This document shows positions 6,606 to 10,237 of a stretch of 10,237 bases of DNA, one piece after another (within the stretch, counting starts at the first letter, position 1; each line of letters begins with the position of its first letter). Origin of the DNA: Palsa-147 sp049279675 (GTDB lineage: Bacteria > Acidobacteriota > Terriglobia > Acidiferrales > UBA7541); contig JBAPOP010000045.1 in NCBI GenBank assembly GCA_049279675.1, forward strand, positions 1 through 10,237, given 5' to 3'. A model generated the notes under the pieces. It ran no database searches. It had not been told where the DNA came from and worked only from the letters and a program-made list of their open reading frames with translations. Position numbers and translations under genes: made by a program.

Positions 6606-7039
6606 CAAGATACCGATCCGTCTTTGGAGAATAGGGGCCCAAGACCTTTACATTCAGCGGCAGCCTTAAGGCGGAGCATTAACTCCTCCCAATCCTTCTT
6701 ACACGAGTCAAAGGAATTCGTTGCAGCCTTCCGATCGGTGTGCGTGAAACGAAGCTGTGTGTTACCGCTCGTTTCCGCGAGTTCGAACAACATCGTTGTG
6801 CCAGTCCATTCTTGACTGGCTTGGCACATCCACTCCGTCGTCCAAGAAGCTGAACCCCGGATTGGTTTGCAGCGAAACACGGTCGCACGGTTGAAAAGCG
6901 CGACTTCTATAATTCCTATTGAATAGTCTTCGTTCACATCGGCAGCCCACCATCGGGTAAATCCACTTCCGGATGCGATCAGTGCAAAGACGCGTTCTCT
7001 TGGAGCATCAATGGAAATCGAATGTCTAATCTCGGCCAT
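6605..7039 (-). CDS. SRPBCC / AHSA1-like (START-fold) domain protein
   Basis: 144 residues, the normal length for a single-domain SRPBCC protein of the Hsp90-ATPase-activator-homologue (AHSA1) group. It begins with the typical IRHSISIDAPRERVFALI and the W-W pair of TRWWAADV. It continues with NRATVFRCKPI and EWTGTTMLFELAE, and ends with the group's characteristic LRFTHTD...DSCKKDWEELMLRLKA and KGLGPLF. The fold forms a deep hydrophobic cavity for a lipid-like or aromatic ligand. The bacterial members' ligands are mostly unknown, and nothing here identifies one. The TGA stop overlaps the ATG of the kinase-RapZ gene by one base, so the two are probably translated together, an unusual partner for cell-wall sugar enzymes. 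The start ATG 7037-7039 has no strong ribosome binding site. No membrane segment or signal peptide. Confidence 0.85.
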   Translation of the reverse strand: MAEIRHSISIDAPRERVFALIASGSGFTRWWAADVNEDYSIGIIEVALFNRATVFRCKPIRGSASWTTEWMCQASQEWTGTTMLFELAETSGNTQLRFTHTDRKAATNSFDSCKKDWEELMLRLKAAAECKGLGPLFSKDGSVS

Positions 7040-7416
7040 TTTCTACGGCGTACTTTTCGCCCATTCCCGTTGCCGCAATAACGGAATTTGGGACCCAAGT
7101 CCAAAGTGTCACGCAGAAACAAGTCTAGTCGCTCAGAGGCAACATGGCGAGTCGCTACCCGTAGAGAGGTCGAAAAAGGCACTTCTCCGACCATTACTGC
7201 CAGCTCAACAAGTCGATGCAACACCATCTAATCAATTGATCCTCCAACACTTCCCCTGGAGAACCGATCTGTTTGGCTGTACTCGGTCAAAACCTAGCCA
7301 GAATGACGTTCCGGCTGATCTAACCTGGCGAGCGATTTTAGTTTTTGTTTCCAATGCAAGGTGAACTGGAGCTGAGTGTCGCGTCGACCCATTGAGACCG
7401 CCCGACTAACCAGGAC
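7040..7416. other. Gap of about 375 bases; no gene supported
   Basis: Upstream of the SRPBCC gene. Several frames are open for 60-115 codons on both strands, but their translations are Cys/His/Arg-rich and lack any recognisable domain. A minus-strand ATG at 7225-7227 has a GGAGG sequence, but 13 bases away, too far for a normal ribosome binding site, and its frame runs into the SRPBCC gene. No clear -35/-10 pair was found, so the operon's promoter, which should lie here, cannot be placed. Confidence 0.5.
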
Positions 7417-7572
7417 TTAGTCAGCTGGAACTTCCCGGAAGCGGACTTCTGGAAAGTCTGCGGGATACCACTTGTCCAATTGAAATTGCACCGCGAAGTC
7501 GCCGCAATCGCAAACACGACTGTCCAAAAGCAGGAGTGATTCCTGGGAACGCCAAACGTGTCCCCAGCAACG
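7417..7572 (-). pseudogene. Short decayed coding tract (C-terminal fragment), unrecognised
   Basis: Reading leftward, a frame without a usable start ends at TAA 7417-7419 and gives a strongly protein-like C-terminus: HVWRSQESLLLLDSRVCDCG, then DFAVQFQLDKWYPADFPEVR, then FREVPAD. It contains alternating hydrophobic/charged strands and WYP/DFP turns, unlike the frames beside it. The frame stays open rightward into the 3' end of the rhodanese gene, but the text there is no longer protein-like (NAHREISRRCW). I read it as the 3' remnant of a gene whose body is gone. The family is unknown to me; a chance open frame remains possible. It begins right after the rhodanese stop (7605-7607). Confidence 0.35.
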
Positions 7573-7604
7573 CCGAGAGATCTCACGATGAGCGTTTTGA
7601 AAAT

Positions 7605-7958
7605 CTAGGTGTCGCGCTTCTCGCCGGATTCCGTCGGCAGGGAAGCGCCGACCCAGCCGCTGATTCCCGCGGACATCACGTAGACATTCCGGTATCCCAT
7701 CTCCTTCGCGCGGCGGGCCGCGTTCGGCGCCTTTCTACACATGAAATTCGAGCAATAGAACACCAGCGTGGAATCTCTGTCTACTGGGAGGTCGCTCTCG
7801 TCGTAGCCCATCGCGTCGAGAGCCCGCGCACCCGGCACACGCGCCGTGAGCCAACTCTGCCGCGAGTTCACATCGAGGACGCTCACGGGCTGCTTCTGCA
7901 TCAATTTCTGCAGCTTGCCGGGCGAGATGACGTTGAGACCCATCAGTCGTGCGAACAT
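7605..7958 (-). CDS. Small single-domain rhodanese-like protein
   Basis: 117 residues forming one rhodanese domain: ISPGKLQKLM, VSVLDVNSRQSW (the LDVR-type strand, here with Asn), RVPGARAL, the active-site strand LVFYCSNFMCRKA and the closing GYRNVYVMSAGISGW. The catalytic Cys is predicted at 69, with a second Cys at 74 in the same loop followed by Arg75. These proteins carry sulfur as a persulfide or act in thiol redox. The loop Cys-x4-Cys could form a disulfide. Cytoplasmic, without signal peptide. The ATG is 26 bases after the stop of the SdpI-like gene and has a nearby AAAGAG ribosome binding site, so it is the third gene of that operon. Why a sulfurtransferase would follow an SdpRI-like pair is unknown. 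A catalytically inactive rhodanese-fold protein is the alternative. Confidence 0.85.
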   Translation of the reverse strand: MFARLMGLNVISPGKLQKLMQKQPVSVLDVNSRQSWLTARVPGARALDAMGYDESDLPVDRDSTLVFYCSNFMCRKAPNAARRAKEMGYRNVYVMSAGISGWVGASLPTESGEKRDT

Positions 7959-7984
7959 AGTTACTCTTTAATCTCCGCGGCGCT

Positions 7985-8581
7985 TTAGAGTGCGCTCGGC
8001 TTCGCCCATCGCAGCCACACCGCTGGCGCGACCGTGACGAGGATGGCGCTCGGCAGCAAGAAGAAGGACGTCGCCTCTGCCAGATTGATCGGCAGCGTGA
8101 GCCATGCAACCACAACCGCGAGACCCGCCAGCGCCCAGATCCAGCCGGCGTGACGTTGAACGGCCTGAACCTTTGCGGGGTCGCAATGCTGCGCCGCCAA
8201 CGGCGTGAGGGTTTTCGGTATGGCGTTCCCGGTTACGGCCAGGAAGGCGCCCGCGATCGCCATCGTCGCGCGTAGCGCGATGTCGCCGTAGTGGACCGCG
8301 CCAAGCGCCACGGCAAGTTTCGCGCCAAGCGAAATCACGAGGATCAGACCGGCTGTCACGATCCCGCGTCGGACGGAACCCCCGGCATCTCGGCGCGTTG
8401 CTTCTACCTTGGGCTCGCGAGATGCGAAGACAAGAGCCAGCGTCATCCCGATGAGAACGAGCAGCACCACGAACCAGCTCCTCGCGCTCTGGGGCCGCAG
8501 ATACCAGTTCCCGCCGACGAGCAGAGTGTTGATCGCGATCAACGCCGGCGGAATGTAGTTCCAGATCGGTTTAGCTGCCAT
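7985..8581 (-). CDS. SdpI-like integral membrane protein
   Basis: 198 residues from the ATG at 8579-8581. This start has an ideal AGGAGG 7 bases upstream and begins 2 bases after the repressor gene's stop. A longer frame from 8668 would run far into that gene and is rejected. Six hydrophobic segments are visible, at about residues 8-24, 35-53, 73-93, 101-120, 142-162 and 167-188. Between the fourth and fifth lies the conserved-looking loop TGNAIPKTLTPL...QRHAGW, which resembles the GN-x-PK...R-x-G loop of SdpI-family proteins. In Bacillus subtilis SdpI is the membrane immunity and signalling protein against the SdpC toxin, paired with the ArsR-type autorepressor SdpR. The preceding gene here is of that repressor type, so an SdpR/SdpI-like pair is likely. 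No toxin gene is visible. Assignment rests on topology, one loop and context. Confidence 0.7.
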   Translation of the reverse strand: MAAKPIWNYIPPALIAINTLLVGGNWYLRPQSARSWFVVLLVLIGMTLALVFASREPKVEATRRDAGGSVRRGIVTAGLILVISLGAKLAVALGAVHYGDIALRATMAIAGAFLAVTGNAIPKTLTPLAAQHCDPAKVQAVQRHAGWIWALAGLAVVVAWLTLPINLAEATSFFLLPSAILVTVAPAVWLRWAKPSAL

Positions 8582-8583
8582 CG

Positions 8584-8919
8584 CTAGCCCTCCTGCTTCA
8601 GTGGACGCAGTCTTGTCCCGCGCTTTAACGCGGCCCGGCGCGCACCGCCCTGTGCCTTGATGTCCCAACCCACCGTTTGAGCGAAGCCGAGCAGCGCCTC
8701 CTCGAGGACGGACATTTTGAGCCGGTAGACGATTGTCCTGCCGTTTTTTTCGGCTTCGATCAGCCCCGCATTCTGGAGTACGGAAAAATGGGCGGACATG
8801 GTCGGCTTGGAGACGGCAAAATGGTCAGACAGCTCACCGGCCGACATCGGCCGTTGGCGAAGGAGTTGCAGCACGCGGCGGCGCGTCGGATCGGAAAGAG
8901 CCTTGAACACGCTGTTCAC
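8584..8919 (-). CDS. ArsR-family winged-helix repressor, SdpR-like
   Basis: 111 residues. It begins VFKALSDPTRRRVLQLLRQR, the typical start of SdpR-type ArsR regulators. A helix-turn-helix follows (MSAGELSDHFAVSKPTMSAH, then FSVLQNAGLI) and a wing (EAEKNGRTIVYRLKM). The metal-binding ELCVCDL-type motif of ArsR/SmtB sensors is absent and the protein has no Cys, so metal sensing is unlikely. The C-terminal 25 residues are basic. The start is GTG 8917-8919, required by the conserved MNxVFKALSDP beginning. No Shine-Dalgarno precedes it, in keeping with a possibly leaderless transcript from the promoter just upstream. It heads an operon with the SdpI-like and rhodanese genes. By analogy to SdpR it probably represses its own operon until a membrane signal, perhaps via the SdpI-like protein, titrates it (inference). 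Confidence 0.88.
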   Translation of the reverse strand: MNSVFKALSDPTRRRVLQLLRQRPMSAGELSDHFAVSKPTMSAHFSVLQNAGLIEAEKNGRTIVYRLKMSVLEEALLGFAQTVGWDIKAQGGARRAALKRGTRLRPLKQEG

Positions 8920-8925
8920 GAGTCT

Positions 8926-8955
8926 ATATTTAGCTAATTATCGAACTATTGTCAA
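8926..8955 (-). promoter_or_regulatory. Promoter with overlapping palindromic operator of the SdpR-like operon
   Basis: Reading leftward there is a perfect -35 TTGACA (8950-8955), a 17-base spacer and a weaker -10 TAAATA (8927-8932, 3/6). A 16-bp imperfect palindrome ATATTTAGCTAATTAT (8926-8941, one mismatched pair, perfect TTAGCTAA core) covers the -10 and half the spacer, the place where an autorepressor would block polymerase. Only 7 bases separate the -10 from the GTG start codon, so the transcript may be leaderless. Operator use by the SdpR-like protein is inferred. Confidence 0.6.
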
Positions 8956-9125
8956 GCGCCAATTTCGATGTGCCAACAGTCAAGAATGGGGAAGATTCCG
9001 GCGCGCATAACGTGAATGCGTTTGGTTTCGACTGGAGTCGCCCGGCGAAGCTCCCAGATTGTCGCCTACGCGGAAGCTACCCATAAATGGGCTCTGGGAT
9101 GTTGGTCGGATGTCAAAGTGTTTAA

Positions 9126-9158
9126 TTAACTCATTGATTATAAAGTTGTATACTACTT
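9126..9158. promoter_or_regulatory. AT-rich island with 16-bp palindrome and facing promoter-like elements
   Basis: The palindrome AAGTTGTATACTACTT (9143-9158) has one mismatched pair around a perfect GTATAC core. It resembles the GT-x-x-AC core of FadR-subfamily GntR operators. On the plus strand TTAACT (9126-9131) and TATACT (9149-9154) are 17 bases apart. On the minus strand TATAAT (9137-9142) directly adjoins the palindrome but lacks a good -35. No gene starts nearby on the plus strand, and the nearest minus-strand start is 8919. Function is uncertain. Confidence 0.3.
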
Positions 9159-9164
9159 CAACAT

Positions 9165-9192
9165 CTGATAACCTGACTTATCAGGTGTTAGG
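9165..9192 (-). other. Stem-loop at the 3' end of the membrane-protein gene
   Basis: ACCTGA-N4-TCAGGT forms a perfect 6-bp stem that includes the gene's last codon and TGA stop. An alternative pairing CTGATAA(G)...CTTATCAG overlaps it. There is no T-run after it in the direction of transcription, so it is at best a weak or factor-assisted terminator or an mRNA-end stabiliser. Confidence 0.3.
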
Positions 9193-9663
9193 CCACGCGT
9201 GCAGTGCGGTGAGTGCGCCAAGGAGCACCAATGTGGTGAGCGTCGCCGTGTGAAGGATTATGTGCAGCGTGTTCAGCCGGATGCCGTTGCGTTCGGGCAG
9301 GAAAGCGTGCGTCGCCCCGAACATTGCCTGGTAGCGCGCCGCGCGCTGTGGTTCTGGATGAAACAGGTATGGAAACCACCAGGCCTCTAACTCGCCGATG
9401 AACAACAGGCCGTAGCTGATCCAGAGCCACCAGATCAACCAGCCCGGATAGGTTCGCCCAAAGTAGATGGCGCTGGCGCCGAGTCCGATCACGAAGGGAG
9501 GGACGCTGATGAGTGTCCCAGCGATCAATTTGTGGAATGGGTTGCCCGCGCGAACAGCCTCCGTGTCATTGAGCCTTCCGAGAGGAATCCAATCGTGCAA
9601 GGCCAGAAACAGCACGTGGAAGCCTTGAAGCGCGAGCAGTGCGCTCATCGCGATGGGATGCAT
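9181..9663 (-). CDS. Unrecognised four-helix membrane protein
   Basis: 160 residues. The start ATG 9661-9663 has an AGGA 6 bases upstream. Four hydrophobic segments lie at about 3-20 (MSALLALQGFHVLFLAL), 45-68 (LIAGTLISVPPFVIGLGASA), 73-95 (GWLIWWLWISYGLLFIGELE) and 131-155 (TLHIILHTATLTTLVLLGAL). Between the third and fourth lies a polar loop with YLFHPEPQRAARYQAMFG and FLPERNGIRLN. The many Trp/Tyr near membrane boundaries and the intramembrane Glu in GELEAWWFPYL stand out. It resembles conserved hypothetical integral membrane proteins, but I cannot name a family, ligand or reaction. It is separated from the SdpR-like operon by about 260 bases and from the DUF2207 gene by about 200, so it is probably transcribed alone. 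Confidence 0.7.
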   Translation of the reverse strand: MHPIAMSALLALQGFHVLFLALHDWIPLGRLNDTEAVRAGNPFHKLIAGTLISVPPFVIGLGASAIYFGRTYPGWLIWWLWISYGLLFIGELEAWWFPYLFHPEPQRAARYQAMFGATHAFLPERNGIRLNTLHIILHTATLTTLVLLGALTALHAWPNT

Positions 9664-9864
9664 GGCGATTCCTAGCTTACGGCACTCTAAATCTTTTTAG
9701 GCCTTTAAAGTAGCTTCTTCGGGCGAGATCGAGATCGAACCGGAAACGAAACAAGCGTCGTCAAATGCCCTGTGAATCTTAGCCGCCCGGCGTTACACCG
9801 TCCGATCTCGCGTGTTGCACGTATGCCATCCATCTCGGGCATTGCCAGCACGCCTACGCGTGTG
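9664..9864. other. Intergenic region between the membrane-protein and DUF2207 genes
   Basis: About 200 bases without a gene. A short inverted repeat CACGC-N4-GCGTG (near 9850-9863) follows the DUF2207 stop by a few bases; it lacks a T-run, so it is a weak terminator candidate. Near 9684-9710 an AT-rich patch (AAATCTTTTTAGGCCTTTAAA) could hold the promoter of the membrane-protein gene, but no clear -35/-10 pair was identified. No RNA gene recognised. Confidence 0.35.
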
Positions 9865-10237
9865 TTAGCGAGTGCCGGCCGATCTCGACGTCAGCACAGT
9901 TTCCGCCTGCGTTGACATGCCGGTTAGGTCGTCGACAAGGTGCGCGGTCTGAAAGTCGCCGGGGAGATTGCTCCCGTACCATCTTGGCGCCGGCATGGAA
10001 AGGTTGCCGAACGCCTGAGACCATTTCGTCTCCACGCGTAGTGCTATGGCGTAGGGCAGATATTTCTCGAAAAGATCAGGCGTCTTCTCGATTCGCGCAA
10101 TCTGATCTTTATCCGCGCGTCCGATGAAATCACGGAAGCCCATCACCCTCGCGAGCGCTTGAGTTCCGGCAACGGTGCGCGGTGTGATCATCCTCCCGGC
10201 TACGAGAATGATCGTGCCCGTGAGAATGCCCGCGAGC
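9865..10237 (-). CDS. DUF2207-type membrane protein, C-terminal part (runs off the window)
   Basis: The frame is open through the right window edge, so the 5' part is missing. What remains starts inside a hydrophobic span (LAGILTGTIILVAG) and continues RMITPRTVAGTQALARVMGF, then RDFIGRADKDQIARIEKTPD, LFEKYLPYAIALRVETKWSQ and PAPRWYGSN. This arrangement, with FRDFI...DPxLFEKYLPYAIAL-V-xKW, is characteristic of the cytoplasmic C-terminal region of DUF2207 predicted membrane proteins. An ATG at 10189-10191 is internal, not the start. Members of this family usually end in a long Gly/Ser-rich tail. Here the protein stops after MSTQAETVLTSRSAGTR, so the tail is absent or was cut off. The function of the family is not established. 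Confidence 0.82.
   Translation of the reverse strand, partial: LAGILTGTIILVAGRMITPRTVAGTQALARVMGFRDFIGRADKDQIARIEKTPDLFEKYLPYAIALRVETKWSQAFGNLSMPAPRWYGSNLPGDFQTAHLVDDLTGMSTQAETVLTSRSAGTR

Noticed and set aside
6979..7227. 82-residue minus-strand frame starting MVLHRLVELAVM
   Set aside because: Overlaps the start of the SRPBCC gene, has no correctly spaced ribosome binding site and no recognisable domain.
7536..7988. 150-residue plus-strand frame
   Set aside because: Antisense to the rhodanese gene; His/Arg-rich composition typical of a reverse-strand shadow.
8582..8668. N-terminal extension of the SdpI-like gene into the repressor gene
   Set aside because: The ATG at 8579-8581 has an ideal AGGAGG, and the first membrane helix begins just after it; the extension only repeats repressor-gene sequence in another frame.
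4625..9020. Shared 13-mer ATAACGTGAATGC at about 4625 and 9008
   Set aside because: A single 13-base match in 10 kb is expected by chance, and the flanks do not match.
1821..9082. The 10-mer GGAAGCTACC at about 1822, 3877 and 9072
   Set aside because: Contexts differ (inside a gene, gap, intergenic) and similarity does not extend beyond the 10-mer; most likely chance.
1..10237. CRISPR array, tRNA/rRNA genes, complete insertion sequence or integrase
   Set aside because: No regularly spaced repeats, tRNA-like cloverleaf ends, rRNA motifs, transposase or integrase motifs, or terminal inverted repeats were seen.

Overview
Every confidently called gene lies on the minus strand. The plus strand shows only remnants. 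The window looks like a chromosomal piece of a moderately GC-rich, Gram-negative-type soil or environmental bacterium. An acidobacterial origin is my best guess, from the style of the M20 peptidase remnant, the kinase-RapZ/MurU-like pair and the DUF2207 protein. This rests on recognised sequence style, not on any search, and no rRNA or tRNA gene is present to confirm it. Wide gaps with decayed coding traces lie between tight operons.

Left part (1-3750): a truncated M20-family peptidase remnant (plus strand) abuts the 3' end of a two-gene signalling operon. The operon runs leftward from about 3500. Its first gene encodes a receiver domain fused to a glutaredoxin-like domain and a thioredoxin-reductase-like flavoprotein. 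Its second gene, whose start codon directly follows that stop codon, encodes a histidine kinase with an N-terminal CRP-like sensor domain. The reductase part has no redox-active cysteine pair, and the kinase has a long insertion inside its phosphotransfer domain. This is the most unusual system here: a flavoprotein as the apparent output of a two-component pair.

Middle (3750-7040): about 580 bases with only weak coding traces are followed by a plus-strand orphan signal-peptide fragment, which meets a minus-strand three-gene operon at that operon's 3' end. The operon encodes an SRPBCC/AHSA1-like protein, an AmgK-like sugar kinase fused to a RapZ C-terminal domain, and a MurU-like nucleotidyltransferase. 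Overlaps of 1 and 4 nt imply translational coupling. The last two proteins fit a kinase plus uridylyltransferase route for recycling cell-wall amino sugars, with the RapZ domain as a possible amino-sugar-phosphate sensor.

Right part (7040-10237): a gap of about 375 bases and a short decayed coding tract are followed by a leftward operon of an SdpR-like ArsR repressor, an SdpI-like membrane protein and a small rhodanese. It has a recognisable promoter, a palindromic operator candidate and possibly a leaderless start. Then come an AT-rich intergenic region with a 16-bp palindrome, an unrecognised four-helix membrane protein, and the 3' part of a DUF2207 membrane protein that runs off the window.
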